From NCBI GenBank assembly GCA_950295325.1, contig OX485804.1:59074429-59138428 (forward strand): 64,000 nucleotides of DNA, written 5' to 3'. Shown piece by piece: positions 1 to 12,190 of this stretch (position 1 is its first letter; each line of letters starts with the position of its first letter). This DNA is from Polytrichum commune (Eukaryota; Streptophyta; Polytrichopsida; Polytrichales; Polytrichaceae). The position numbers and the translations under genes were made by a program. Under the pieces are notes generated by a model, which saw only the letters and a program-made list of their open reading frames with translations, was not told where the DNA came from and searched no databases.

Positions 1-280
1 TCTCATTCATCCAACATAAAAGCATGCGAGCCGTATGCAGGAAGACTTGCACATACAATTCTTAGGGGGGTTCTGACTCCTACCCGACTAGAGGCACATA
101 ATTGTATATAGTCATGATGTTATTATATTTTTAGTTCACTTGACATTGGAATTAGTTTCAATGACTTTAAATTAGTGTAGGCCAAGTCATTTGAGTGAAT
201 CGGCCACAAACCTATAGAGGGTCAAGCTTGTTATGTTAAATGGATGAGAGATAGGCTCGTATGTGATAAATCCCTCTCTC
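1..280 (+). repeat. MITE family A, copy 1 (cut by window start)
   Basis: This copy starts outside the window at a terminus that reads CTCATTCATCCAACATAAAA and ends near 280 in the inverted counterpart, followed by a TCCCTC edge. It is a non-coding inverted-repeat transposon with no reading frame. Copy 2 follows in opposite orientation about 40 bp away, so the two can fold into a long hairpin. A third copy lies at 11311-11541. The superfamily is not assigned because I see no clear target duplication. Confidence 0.6.
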
Positions 281-320
281 ACCCAAGAAATGAGGATTCA
301 ACATGCGTTTTTTAACTGGA

Positions 321-569
321 GAGAGGGAATTATTGCATACGAGCGTATCTCTCATCCATTTAACATAACAAGCTTGACCCCCTAGAGGTTTGTTGCCAAT
401 TCATCTCAAAATGACATGGGGTAGACTAATGCAGGGTCTTCAAAGCTAATTCTAATCAAATCAACTTCTTCTTCTTCTTCTTGTAAAGAAAAACCCTCCA
501 TGTTGCATACTATTTCAAGGCTTTTATGTTGGATGCACGAGAGGTACACTCGTATACAATATTTCCCTC
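321..569 (-). repeat. MITE family A, copy 2 (inverted)
   Basis: The sequence is the reverse-complement relative of 1-280: GAGAGGGAATTATTGCATAC at its left end mirrors the right end of copy 1, and the right end carries TTTTATGTTGGATGCACGAG then TTCCCTC. The arms that face each other (about 185-280 and 321-415) are closely complementary. The interior has a short CTT run near 468-482. It codes for nothing. Confidence 0.6.
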
Positions 570-1624
570 GCTCCGGAGTTTCCAACCTAAGGGCATTTCC
601 GAAAGATAGAAATTAAGAGGTTCCATTTCAATTTTTTCTCTACAAAAACGCACGCCCAGAGTCATAATTGTATACACCGGGTGGTGATTGAGAATAAACC
701 AAATTCTTTTCGGAATTATACTCCGTTTATCCTCACAATAGAACCACTACACCGACAAACTCCGGCTGGAAAACTCGGGTGAAACAAGTGTACTGGTATT
801 ATTAGAATGGAACGGCTGATAGCAGCTGAATAATGTAATGGTAAGGAAAGGAATGGAAGGAGGAGGGACGTGGCAGCATAACTACCTGACTCATCTGGAA
901 CCCTCTGAACTCGAGTGCTCCAAACTCCAAACAGCATTTGGTTCTCTCATTGTTTCACAGGCCACTTCCATAACCCCAGTACTCCCTCCATAATACCAGC
1001 AGCCCAATCCTCCGACCAGTATCTTACCCGCCCCGACCTAATTCTTGTCAATGCAGCAAGCTTCGCCATGGCATAACAACATTGTTAATCCTTAATGGCC
1101 ACAGTCACAGTGTAAGTAGTTATTAGTACCACACTACACACACCTCCCTCTGTCTGTCTGTCTGTCTGTCTGTCTGTGTGTGTGTGCATGTGTGCATGTG
1201 GGTGTGGATAGATAGATTTATATACATATATATATATGTGTGTGTGTTCTTCTCTTTCACAGGGGGGGAATTGAATTACGACTGTGCAAGTCCCAAGGAC
1301 AGTCAATGTGCCTCTTCATTTACTCGCGATAAAGTCGTGTTAAGCAAGCTGAGCAGCTGACACGTAGCTAGTGTATCCCGGGGGATTTTACCAGCTTCCA
1401 CGGTGACGAAGAGACCCCATAAATGATCCGTCGCCCAGCATCTTTCCTTTACTTACTGCGGCTTCATTCACTCACACACTAGCTAGCGACCAGTTGTTTA
1501 AGCCAGGACTAGCTACTCTGCGGCGAGTGTAAGACAGTGGTACTTCTCCTCACTAGGATATCGAGGCAGGCCCCTGCCATGTTCTTCCCACCTGCACATG
1601 AAGAAGCTGGCTGTGTGTGTAGCA

Positions 1625-1658
<34 letters not shown>

Positions 1659-2022
1659 CAGATGGCAAAGTTGAAATATGGACCCATCACTCCCGCAAAC
1701 GCCTCCGTTTCCTTGCCCCTTCTTTCAAATGAAAATGAATGAAATGGAAGAAAAAGAAAAAGAAAATACCCTTTCTGTTAGTGGCTTGCAGCCAGCTAGG
1801 TGGGTGGAGTGCAGACATTTGAATTCGATGGGCTCCTCATCAGGCGGCCATTACTACTACTACTACTTCTACAACTACCTCCTTCTTATATCCTCCCTCC
1901 TCAAACTGTGTGCCCGGAACTTGGTTATGGCCATCTCAGGTTGACAGGTCACATTATAACTTAACGGGTGTCCGACTGGCCGTATCATCGCCTCTGCTGC
2001 GGCTGCTGAGAATATGTACGAC
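570..2022. other. Intergenic stretch with microsatellites
   Basis: No gene is recognised. Simple repeats are present: CTGT units at about 1149-1186 running into TG, alternating AT then TG near 1218-1250, CTGG units at about 1626-1658, and a TAC run near 1849-1870. Short reading frames across these are low-complexity and look accidental. Confidence 0.6.
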
Positions 2023-2464
2023 TTTTTATCACCCAAGAATATGCTACCCGACATGTCACCCTATGGCAGGGCACTCCCAACTCCACAAATTAATGTTTCC
2101 CAACCGTTGGATTGGATTGGAGTTTTGGTTTCTCATGCATGCGGTCAACGATCGCGATGCACCGTAAAGACTCTCGTCTCAAGTTCCAGTTTTGGAGCTT
2201 CACGAGGTGTAAATGTTCGAAGACGTCAAAGTGAACCTTATATTTTTTATCACCGAAGAATATGTTACCCGACATGTCACCCTATGGCGGGGCACTTCCA
2301 ACTCCACAAAGGTTTTTTGGCCGTTGGATCGGATTGGAGTTTTGGTTTCTCATGCATGCGGTCAATGATCGCGATGCACCGTAAAGACTCTCGTCTCAAG
2401 TTCCAGTTTTGGAGCTTCATGAGGTGTAAATGTTCGAAGATGTCAAAGTAAACCTTTTTGTCTT
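2023..2464. repeat. 221-bp tandem duplication, two units
   Basis: Units at about 2023-2243 and 2244-2464 align base for base with a period of 221 bp and only scattered differences. Each has an ATCACC(C/G)AAGAATATG start, a CAACTCCACAAA segment, and an end of AAATGTTCGAAGA. The frames over it are interrupted, so I treat it as repeat DNA. A short piece containing GGGCACTTCCAACTCCAC recurs at about 2645, and again near 49070 with a looser match near 42475, so part of the unit belongs to a dispersed family. Confidence 0.75.
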
Positions 2465-3236
2465 TTCTTTTCTCATGTAACCCATCAAACATAAGATCCT
2501 CCTGGCTTTTGATGTTCAATATTGAACCTCGATTGGTGTCTCTAGTTTGAGCACATAATCTAGTTTGGCTCACTGAAATAAAGGTGACGATTAAGAAGAG
2601 TGACCGCATAAGAACCAAACACTCTATACATGAGTACATATTGTGGGCACTTCCAACTCCACGGTCCTAGTGATATATGATTTTTGGATGGGTTGGCAAG
2701 TTAAAGGAATGCTCATTCAACTAAACTATATGAATGACAAGGAATGCATGTGCTAAATTTTGCAATTAGAGTTCGCATGTGCTTGGGATCTCCATTGTAG
2801 GCGCAAAGCAACCACACGATAGATGGTGCTAAAACAAATACAAATTTGATTACGAGAATATCCACTACGCTCACAAGAGTCCCCCGTATCGGTTCCAAGT
2901 CATTACCAATAACATCTTGAACCCTCACAACTTTTGCATACAAAATCCAATAACACGTACTCTGGTGCATTGGAATCCCCATGTCATTTGCTAGTGACCA
3001 TCATTCATAACTTTAAAATATAACAATACCAGTGTTATACACAACACATGAAGTGATGGGTTTAACACTAAAGTGACTATGCAAGGCAGGCCAACGCACC
3101 TTATTTATTTCTCATTTTGCAGATGGGAACAAACATAAGAGGTTGCAATGCACAACAAAAACAAACAAACAAACAACGTACAAAATGCAAAAGTAAGCAC
3201 ATATGTACATTTAAGTAAGGCACGTGTACATTATCT
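2465..3236. other. Intergenic, nothing recognised
   Basis: AT-rich sequence without a convincing exon. It holds only the short dispersed motif at about 2645 and an A/C-rich run near 3155-3175. Confidence 0.5.
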
Positions 3237-3450
3237 CAGAGTCTGGGGAAATGTTTGGGCATAATTGGTCGAGATCCTAGTGCTTCCAATATCAACCAGT
3301 TCCATGTTGACATATTTTGGCTTTTCTTCACTTAATGGAGGAATACTCGGTATATTCCTCTAAAATAATCGACAATTTCCCCTGAAATCTAGAAATTTGA
3401 ACCAACTATTTCTCAAACTCAACCGGCTCACCTATAACTACACTAAATAG
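3237..3450 (-). repeat. Truncated relative of the hAT MITE at 4766-5149
   Basis: From CAGAGTCTGGGGAAATG onward the order of motifs follows the reverse complement of the 4766-5149 element: a GGGCATAATTGG block, GAGATCCTAGTG, a CCATGTTGACA block, then AACTCAACCGG and a CACCTATAACTA block. Similarity stops near 3450, so the second terminus is missing. It is diverged, thus older than the complete copy. Confidence 0.6.
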
Positions 3451-3710
3451 TCCTATTATTGTTGACCACGCTAATTCTCTAGAACCCACGCTAATTTTCA
3501 TCATGATAATTAACATGAACCACAGTAATCGTTTCCTCGACGATTAATGAGGGAGATTATTGTACATTGTGTTACGTTCGTCCTATAACTAATATCAAAT
3601 GTGTTGGTCGATCGGAAGTCTCCCATGAAGACTTGGGGGAAGACCCGGGGTCTTGGACCCACATTTACTTCCACCCTCGACCAGAAAATTTAGTGTGGCC
3701 CACACTAATA

Positions 3711-4337
3711 AGGCTAGGGCGAACCAACCTGTACATTGGTTCCTTGGAGTCAAGGGTTTGGGGATTTGGGCGAACCAACCCATACACTTGTTCCTTGTTG
3801 AATGCCTAAACCCTTGCCTTCAAGGAACCAATGTACAGGTTGGCTCGCCCCAGCCAGGGTTTAGGCATCCAACAAGGAACGAGTGTATGGGTTGGTTTGC
3901 CCAACTCCCTAAACCCTTGCCTCCAAGAAACCGGTGTAGGGATTTGGGCGAACCAACCCACACACCCGTTCCTTGTTGGATGCCTAAACCCTTGCCTCCA
4001 AGGAACCAATGTACATGTTGGTTCACCCTAGCTAGGGTTTAGCATCCAACAAGGAACGAGTGTAATGGTTGGTTTGCCCAAATCCCTAAACCCTAGCCTC
4101 CAAGGAACCAATGTAGAGATTTGAGCAAACGAACCCATACACTCGTTTCTTGTTGGATGCCTAAACCCTTGCCTCCAAAGAACCAGTGTAGGGATTTGGG
4201 CGAACGAACCCACACACTCGTTCCTTGTTGGATGCCTAAACCCTTGCCTCCAAGAAACCAATGTACAGGTTCGTTCACCCCAACCAGGGTTTAGACATCC
4301 AACAAGGAACGAGTGTATGGGTTAGTTCGCCCAAATC
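3711..4337. mobile_element. hAT-type MITE concatemer with 8-bp target duplication
   Basis: The block is built from about six alternating direct and inverted modules of roughly 90-100 bp. Recurring words are GGGCGAACCAACC, AAGGAACCAATGTACA, CCTAAACCCTTGCCTCCAAG and CATCCAACAAGGAACGAGTG with their complements. The ends are inverted (AGGCTAGGGCGAACC on the left; the right end reads GATTTGGGCGAACTAACC on the other strand). CACTAATA stands immediately outside both ends (3703-3710 and 4338-4345), an 8-bp duplication as hAT transposases make. A single short relative lies at 37781-37879. No protein is encoded; open frames here are by-products of the repeat. Confidence 0.7.
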
Positions 4338-4765
4338 CACTAATAGGGACCGTTTAGCGCAGCTCTTGGGTTCCTCCCCTGTTCATCGCGGTATTTACTT
4401 TGTTCCTTTGGCAGCTGGAGGGTTTAAAAAAACAGGCACCATGAGAAGTCGAAGAAGAAGAAGAAGAAGTAGTAGCAGGGGATTTGGGAAAGCAGGAGGT
4501 TGCGTGAGTGTGCTTGGGCGAGCAGCTGACAGGTGATGCCCGAGAGTGGGCTGGCACATGGCCACCTCATGGGAGGGCCAGGGCCAAGACCTGCTGCTGG
4601 GCTTTCAAACCCCGGTCACTGCTGCTGCTTTACCAACAGATGAGGCCAAATGAGGGCCACCTGATTCCACGGAAGCTGGATTACTCAGCATTGGGTGCAT
4701 GCAAAACGCCATCATCATCAGCATCAGCAGCAGCAGCATTCGTTTTTGGAAGTAGCAGTCCCCAC
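4338..4765. other. Intergenic; left half of a segmental duplication
   Basis: A GAA run lies at about 4450-4470 and a CAG/CAT-rich run near 4710-4740. From about 4655 the sequence is paralogous to 6075 onward (see the duplication entry). No gene is recognised. Confidence 0.5.
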
Positions 4766-5546
4766 CAGTGATGGGGGAGATTTTGGGGCATATTCGGTTG
4801 AGATCCTAGTGTTTGCAAGTCCAACCGGTTACATGTTGACACCCTTCAGTTTTCGTTTATTAAATCGGGGCATATTCTATAAATTCCTCTAAAATGATCG
4901 GTGATTTTCCTGCAGTCTCAAGCTATGATCAGGGAGAATTGGCAGTTAAGTTACTATAGATGAACCGGTTGAGTTTGAGGAATAACCGGTTGAAGTTCAA
5001 GACTGCAGGAAAATTATGGATCGTTTTAGAGTTTATAGAATATACCCCAATTTAATGAAGGAAAACCGAAGGGTGTCAGCATGTAACCGGTTGGACTTGC
5101 AAACACTAGGATCTCAACCCATTATGCCCCAAAATCTCCCCAATCACTGGTCCCTACTCATCACCTTGTCCAAATTTACATGACAGTAGCAGTAGCCGTA
5201 GCCCAGATTTCCCCCCCTCCCTCCATGGATTCAATTACCCGCGTGCATCTCGACCTGTTTGTCGTAGTTTGGTCAGGCCGAGCGGTTTTTGGTGGCGTGT
5301 CCACTCCTGATTGGATACGAGGAGACACGTTATCAACTGTAATTGATGGCCTTGTCAATGTGGTCCACCCACTACGTCTAGTGATGGACATGTGTCGTCC
5401 AGTCACTGGTTGCAAATTCAGAATGGACTATCTATGTGGTTGTTACCGCGGTTTAGGAGGTTGGCGCCTGTGCCAACCCCTGATCCCAAGAACTCGTTGT
5501 CAGCCACAAAGAGAGGGAAAACTTGATTCGTAGTTCTACAAGACAC
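4655..5546 (+). repeat. Segmental duplication, copy 1 (carries the hAT MITE)
   Basis: Outside the MITE this segment aligns with 6075-6362: CAGCATTGGGTGCATG versus CGCATTGGGTGCATG, the AGTCCC insertion site, a block ending in CAGTAGCCGTAGCC versus GCAGCCATAGCC, and TTGTCAGCCACA followed by GATTCGTA near 5498-5546 versus 6313-6362. It is diverged, so the duplication is old. A 117-codon frame at 5180-5533 has no recognisable family. Confidence 0.55.
4766..5149. mobile_element. hAT-type MITE, complete, 384 bp
   Basis: The termini are long inverted repeats of about 150 bp: CAGTGATGGGGGAGATTTTG on the left and CAGTGATTGGGGAGATTTTG on the other strand of the right end. It is flanked by GTCCCCAC (4758-4765) and GTCCCTAC (5150-5157), an 8-bp target duplication with one difference. 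TIR length, 8-bp duplication and the CAGTG start fit a non-autonomous hAT element. The interior carries several ACCGGTT motifs. A related empty site exists at about 6146-6153, which supports the boundaries. Confidence 0.85.
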
Positions 5547-6074
5547 GTGTAAACTCTCACAACTGTTGATAGTTTGGCCCATTGATTTTCAAGTGCACAC
5601 TGTCATTATAGCCCGTGCCGGACACAATGAGGATATCTAGGCGAACCGGATGTGGTTTCATCTAACCATGTGGTTTTCAGCTCAGGGGAGGCTTGCCCTT
5701 GGGGAAGAGAGGTGCAAGCCAACCTTTTGAACGGCCGTTCAAGGTGGAAGGAGACAAGAATTTGTCGGAGTGCCCTCTAATTCTCGTAACATCCATCTCG
5801 CGATTACATATAGAGTTCAACTGACTCAAAAGATGGAGTAACACCAACATCGGAATCGTCACACTACCGTCGTATGAGACTTAGGACCATCGGCCTACGT
5901 CACTCAAACAAAATATGCAAATCTACCACCCATGGTAAATTTCACACCTTTTCTAGTGACGCAAGACAAAGTTCCAACGATCCCGATCGATCGACCGCCC
6001 GCCCATGACTCACTATGCTCGTAAGTGTCACCTCCTCATGCGCTTTACAGAAGAAAGGAGGGCTTCATAATTCA

Positions 6075-6362
6075 CGCGATTCTTCCACGAGAGCTGGGTC
6101 ACTCCGCATTGGGTGCATGATGTAAGCGCCATCATGATTGCCAAAGTCCCCGCTCGTAGCCTGTTGTAAAATCACAGGAGAGCAGCCATAGCCATTAACC
6201 ACGAGCCTGCTCCCTCCAATGTGGCTTCCAATTAGGTCATTCGAAACACAGCTTTCTGTCTGCAGCCCAGCCTTTGTGGCACCAAGATTCCAGGATCGCA
6301 TAACATAATATTGTCAGCCACAGAGGGAGGGAAACCAGCGGGATTCGTACTTGTAAAGACAC
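6075..6362 (+). repeat. Segmental duplication, copy 2 (empty site)
   Basis: Paralogue of 4655-5546 without the MITE. At 6146-6153 it reads GTCCCCGC, matching the target that is duplicated around the MITE in copy 1. No gene is recognised. Confidence 0.55.
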
Positions 6363-6395
6363 ATAATACCCAGACATCAAGGTTCTTATTGATAA

Positions 6396-6399
6396 GCTC

Positions 6400-6430
<31 letters not shown>

Positions 6431-6432
6431 CC
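6396..6432. repeat. CT microsatellite
   Basis: A nearly pure CT run with one CC interruption. It produces spurious Ser/Leu and Glu/Arg frames on the two strands. Confidence 0.9.
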
Positions 6433-8212
6433 ACAAGGACGGTCTAGCTGGGTCCAGACTCCAGACTCCAGAACAAAACTCTGCTTCCACCATCCCTCCA
6501 TACTTATCCACACTTTAGATGAATCCTCAGGCTCTCAGTCCCCATCAACCACGGCCGCTTTTTACGAATCTCAGAGATTCCAATCACTTATCGTTCCATT
6601 GCACAGAGTTTCATGAACCTGAACGTGTTGGCGGTCATACCAAAACTCTGATCCCACCAAAACTCTGAAGCAAGTCCCAGTAGATTAGTTTTCCAAATCC
6701 CTCGGGCATCAGGGTAGAAGAAGGTGAACGGTCGTCACGCGTCAGTGTATTACATCAGTATTATGTTGCTTTTTTTTTGTTCTTTTTTAATGTTTAAAAA
6801 GCTTGGAGGTCTGCATGAATTTGAGTCAAATACAACCCACAATGTTTGGGGTTAAGGTCAATATTGCAGATTGTCAATGGGAAAATCACTTTCAACCTCA
6901 CACATGGCCTCCACTGTGGTCCATTTAGAATATTTCTCACAGTCCATCATATTGAAAATAAATGTGTATCCGTTTTGTAAGATGGTTCTACAAATGCCAT
7001 TGAGTGAGTTCCAGGTTTGCCACTCCCATGCTCCATGTAAGGTAGGTGGACCTTAATCGGACACTTTTCTTTCTACACCCACCTCTCACAGGATTAGTGC
7101 AACATGATTAGCAAATCCACATTGTGGTCGTAACAATTTTCCTCACATTTTTCCAAATCATATGAAACATCTTATTCATTTCCAAAGTGAAGATCCATGA
7201 GCTCACTAAATGATGATATTAGGTCCACACAAATTTGTTGACTGTTGACCCTAGATCAGTTGTTGAATTTCGGGCGTGCAGTGTGCTTTGAAATGATTTT
7301 CCCATTGATTATCCCAATGATGCTTGGAAACATCTCTTCTAAACACAGGTCTTTTTGGTGTGATTTCTTAGATCCACACCTAAGAATCCACCACTAAAAT
7401 ATAGGTGTCCATATTTTCAGGATGTTGGGCTAACACAGGTCTACCTTAGTTATGCCATCTTCTCTGCAGTTTGATAAAACAAAGCATCCATCATTGGGAG
7501 AGGTTTGGAGAAAACTTAGGTGTGAACTTGAAAAGACATCAAGAAGACATTTAATTGTGACAGCAACGCTCTTCTGAAATGAATGATGCTGAAGCTGTGG
7601 ATCTTTTAGCACTAATAGCATCCAGGATGCAATTGAATTGAATACACAAGATGTTCCCGACCACTACATTTAGTTCACTATTTCTGCTCCACAAGTAATG
7701 AAATCGAGAAGCTGAATAAGTATGGAGCAGCCAATATTTAAGAACTCCAACCTCTTGTTACAAGACTAAAGCCCCAGCATTCCCAGGTACGGAGAATCAC
7801 GACCATAACCCTTTCTTTATAGGAAGTGAATTCTCATAGTGTTGCAAAATGGTATCCTCAGTTTTATAATCAGAAACTGTTTCAATGCTTTGTGTGAAAC
7901 TTAAAGATAAATTCCATGAAGGCGTACCTTACAAGAACTTCCAGTTCACTGATTCTATAGAGCAAGGACAACGGCAGGTGCTCCTGTGAAACATAAAAGA
8001 CTGATCTGGAACATAATGCAATTTAATCTTGGGGTCGTCTGAACCTTTCCATACATTTCTCTGTAGAGGAATGGTCAAACTTTCAAAGCAGAGATCCTGA
8101 ATAAAGGAATGAGATTTTTAAAACTGCATAACTGTTGACTTTAAGCCTGCAGTGATCATATTATAATGACCAGAATCAACTAAGGATAAAGAATAACCTT
8201 AAGTTCCAATGT
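6433..8212. other. Intergenic or 3' UTR of the minus-strand gene
   Basis: No exon is supported. The part next to 8213 may hold the 3' UTR of the gene at 8213-12449; a T run lies at 6770-6790. Confidence 0.4.
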
Positions 8213-11089
8213 CTATCCAGCCAACTTGCTGTTAGTGTACAAAATGAGCTTATCACAGACGGCCCATATAAAGCCACCTGGCAAGACAACATATCCTTGC
8301 CTGCAAAAAGAAATGCGACCAAAGTGTTATTATACCAAAGAATAATTAAGTGAACATCCTGACCAATCATTCATATAATCCTACCCTTGTAATTCAGCTA
8401 CAAAAGTGTCAGACCAGCACCTAAGAATCCCTAAAAATCACTCTATGCAGTCAGTATCAATTTGACTTTAAAATATATATTCACATCGATTTTCTAAAAT
8501 TGTCAGATATTTGCTAAATATCAAGAGCAAAGATTTGATTGTCAAATATCACCCTCCTTAAGTCAAACGTCAGGTTCCTTGAAAGGCATTCATTACTTCT
8601 GCTAAACAGGTATGTTCAAATTCAAACAATCAAAATATCCAAAATTGGTCCTAACCAAAAAACAAGTTGATCAGCTTGACAAAAAGAGACTTGACTGAAT
8701 TCATGAAGCAATTCAATACCTAAATCAGTCCAAACAAGAGTGGATGAAGAGCACATAAAAGTAGAAATCTGAAATTCATCAAGTACCACACCTTCGCATT
8801 CAGCATGGGGGCAATTGACCAGATTTCATCAATGCCCCTTCACTAATCAGTGTGCTCAGTGATAAACAAGAAATTAGGCACACACTGAACGAACAAGCCC
8901 CAGGACTAAGACCCTCACCAGTCCACAGGAGATGCTCAGTCACTTGTCCAGATTTTGTAAGCAACCTGCATCCAGTGAATTACAATTCTGTGAGCTGGTA
9001 ACAAAATGGTTATAGTACTCATGACTTAGACTCACTAGACATCATTGCTCCTGATGAATTTACTTCTTTTTTTAACAGTGTTCAATTTTGTAAGGAAGCA
9101 CGTTGGGCCTAGAGAGAGAAGTTGACGCCTTACTACAACAGCAATTTAAACACCCTCAAAATATTTGATGGTTCTGAACATGTTCAAAAGACTCAAAACA
9201 GCTCTCAAGTAGGCATAACAGGCAACAGAGAAGAAAAGTGCAATTACCCAGACAATGAAAGTGAAGATGATCCCTGCAAGAATGTAGCGTTGCACCGCAC
9301 ACCAATCACATCGCACCCTTTTGTCCTTGTACCTCCCCCACTTTCCATCTGCCCATCCTCCATTGCCTGGAAGATCAATCCACATGCCTGTCAAATAATA
9401 CAGAGAGAGATCTCTCAGAATGTGCAAGAAAGAGATGATTCAATCATTTACTAGTATTTGCCAAATAGCTGTTCTTGCCATCAATACGTATTACAAGACA
9501 GACACAAGAACAGCTATGGATGGCAATCTCCCTGCACATTAGTTTCCTGTGCTGCTATTTTCATTGATATCAAAGTAGAAATTATGAACTACAATACACT
9601 TCCAAAGATTTAAACTGGAACTGAATCTGGATGTAGCAAAGAAGCCACTTTCACTATAACCGTAGCACATTTTTGAAATTATCTGCTAAATGAAATTTCA
9701 AGTGAACCTCAGCAAGGACTATCCAATACAGCTTGAATCTCCTGGAAATGAAAAGGACACAGCAAGCCATGATTCACAATGGGAAAATAAATTGTGCAGT
9801 CCAGTAAAGACTATGGATCAAGGAGCAAGTTCAAAACAACAACTCTTGTTTCCAAGAGTCCCTTTGCCACTTCTGTTTCTGAGGCAATCGCCCAAATCCT
9901 TCAAGAAAACACTCCAGATTTACATTGCAATCTATCTTTTTATTTATTCTACGGGTAGATTTCAACAAATAAGCAGCTTACTAGAGTTGGTCAAATGTAA
10001 ATGAATTCCAATCAATAATAAGGTGCTAGGTATACAGTATAGTACTAGGTATCCACTAGGTACTACTATGTAAGTACCTAATACTATGACTTCAGTGGGC
10101 ATGGGTGCTTGAGTTCTGCAACATGGATAGGGCACATCATCAGTGGGAAAAACAACTCCCTCACTGAGTTCCTTCGGTCTTCTTGACAAATCCACAATAT
10201 TTGGGAAAAGCTTATGTTAACAGCAAAACACTAAACTTTTAACAAAACACCTTCAAAGTGTCTTCATTAATTGTAGGTTTCTGGGTGTCTACAGTAAGTC
10301 TGCCAAGATCACAAACACTTGGTCTTGGTTTGAGTTCTAAATTACATTAGGACTTCAGAAAATTGACGTCTTGATTGAGAATGTCAAGATTATTATAATG
10401 CATGTCTCTATCTCTTATTAAACGGGTGCTAGGCAATTCTAGGAAATGTCTGCAATCTTCACACATCTTTGCAGGCATCAGTTTGCTATATTTTCTGTAG
10501 CCTGCAACGCTGTAAAAGCGAGACTCTTTCTCAACAAACTGCAGACTAAACAGCCGAATGAGTTTTTCCCCATTTTTGACAATTTATAATGTTTTGAGGA
10601 GTATTCAAGTGGCGTCAGAACCCCCAATTTTGATGATATGAAGGGCAGGCATCCTGACTTTGGCCAAGAGATGGTTGTATAAAAACAGCCTCCTTCTCAA
10701 ATTTTCAAGAGCACCAATTTTGGTGCCTTCAGAGATAACACTAATAAGCAAGCAAATCTGAATTCATAATTGCATCTCATAACAAGGTGAGCTGAAGAAA
10801 TAATTATAACAAAGACTTACGGGAAGGATTTATAGGTATCATGAAAGGCGACCGATCTGATCCAATAGGAATAGCACCCGTCTCCAGCTTATGAAGAACA
10901 TCGCCTTCCATCCCCTGCATCGGGCCAACTTCCTTTCTTCTACCAAAAATGAATAGTATTAATCTCAACCGCCATTACTTGCCAGCCCCTGTCATCGTTG
11001 GAAGAAGCTTCTGGAACACAGACTCCAATCAGCACCGCATAATTCCACAGATACTTCCTCTTTGGCTTGCGCTAAGCAACCACCAAACA

Positions 11090-12190
11090 CCGCTTGAGGG
11101 AACGTCTTCCAGAACATGACACATGCTAAACTCATCCTGGTGGACCAGATTTCACGTTTAATCCCTTTGTATCCATGATCTTCACCATGTACGACCAATT
11201 ATGGAGCTCAGAAGCAAAACTTAAAACCATGCACAACAAGCTAACCTTAATGAATGTTAGATACTAAGGTGCATTGCAAAATTCTCTTTCTTACAGGTTC
11301 CCAACACAGAGAGGGAAATATCGTGTACAAGCGTACCTCTCAGTCATCCAACATAAAAGCTTTCAAATAGTATGCAGCCCAGATGTTACTGCTTTAGTTG
11401 ATTTGACACCGAAATTAATATAAAAGACCCAAAATTAGTCTACTCGAATTCATTTGAGATGAATCAGCAACAAAACCTAAAGGGGGTCTAGTTTTTTATG
11501 TTGGATGGATGAGAGGTACGCTCGTATATGATAATTCCCTCCCGCCACTAAAGAGCGGCCTCGATAACACGTTAAGATGACCTAGGACGGAAAAATATTC
11601 ATCAAATTTCTTGGAAAAAGTCATTTCAAAAACACATGAACCTACTCCCTTCGACATCCTTTGACCTTCATCATCTACAACCAATTGTGGAGCTCAGAAG
11701 AAAAACTAAAAGCCACGCACAACAAGCGAAATTTAATAAATAAGTGGCAGATAATAAGATGCGTTGCGAAATTCTCTTTCTTACAAGTTCGAAGCCACTA
11801 TGAGCGGGCCGATAATATGCCAAGATAACCTAAGAACAAAGTTGGGGAAAAATAGTATTCATCAAATTCTTGGAAAACATCACATCAAAAAGACATGGAA
11901 CTGCTTCCTTCGACAATAATCCCATCGTATCCTTGATCTTCACCATCTCCGACCAACTGTGGAGCTCAGAAGCAAAACTAAAACCACGCACACAAAGCTG
12001 AGCTAAATAAATGGCAGAGAATAAGGTGCGTTGCATAACACTATCTTACAAGTTCAAAGTCACTGCGAGCGGGCTCGATAACATGCTGAGAAAACCTAAG
12101 AACAAAGGTCCGCAGAAATTCTTATCAAATTCTTCAAAAACATCATTTCAAAAGCACTTCTTTCGACAACACTTCGGAAGAAAGACTCAC
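11090..12190. repeat. Tandem array, about 255-272-bp period, about four units
   Basis: Units share GGAGCTCAGAAG(C/A)AAAACT (at about 11203, 11689 and 11961), TTGCGAAATTCTCTTTCTTAC and GAGCGGGC(C/T)(C)GATAA words. Spacing is 255 bp once the MITE at 11311-11541 is removed, then 272 bp. The last unit runs into exon 1 of the minus-strand gene, and the array lies in its first intron. Confidence 0.65.
11311..11541 (+). repeat. MITE family A, copy 3, 231 bp
   Basis: Terminal inverted repeats of about 50 bp: GAGGGAAATATCGTGTACAA with GCGTACCTCTC on the left, and on the other strand of the right end GAGGGAATTATCATATACGA with GCGTACCTCTC. The inner TIR reads CATCCAACATAAAA. It sits inside a unit of the tandem array and interrupts it, so it inserted after the array formed. 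No clear target duplication is visible. Confidence 0.75.

Noticed and set aside
3567-4278. Overlapping frames rich in WVGSPK and GLGIQQG words
   Set aside because: They mirror the repeat modules of the 3711-4337 element on both strands and have no protein family.
5180-5533. 117-codon plus-strand frame
   Set aside because: It lies across the old segmental duplication and no recognisable domain is present; the paralogous segment does not keep it.
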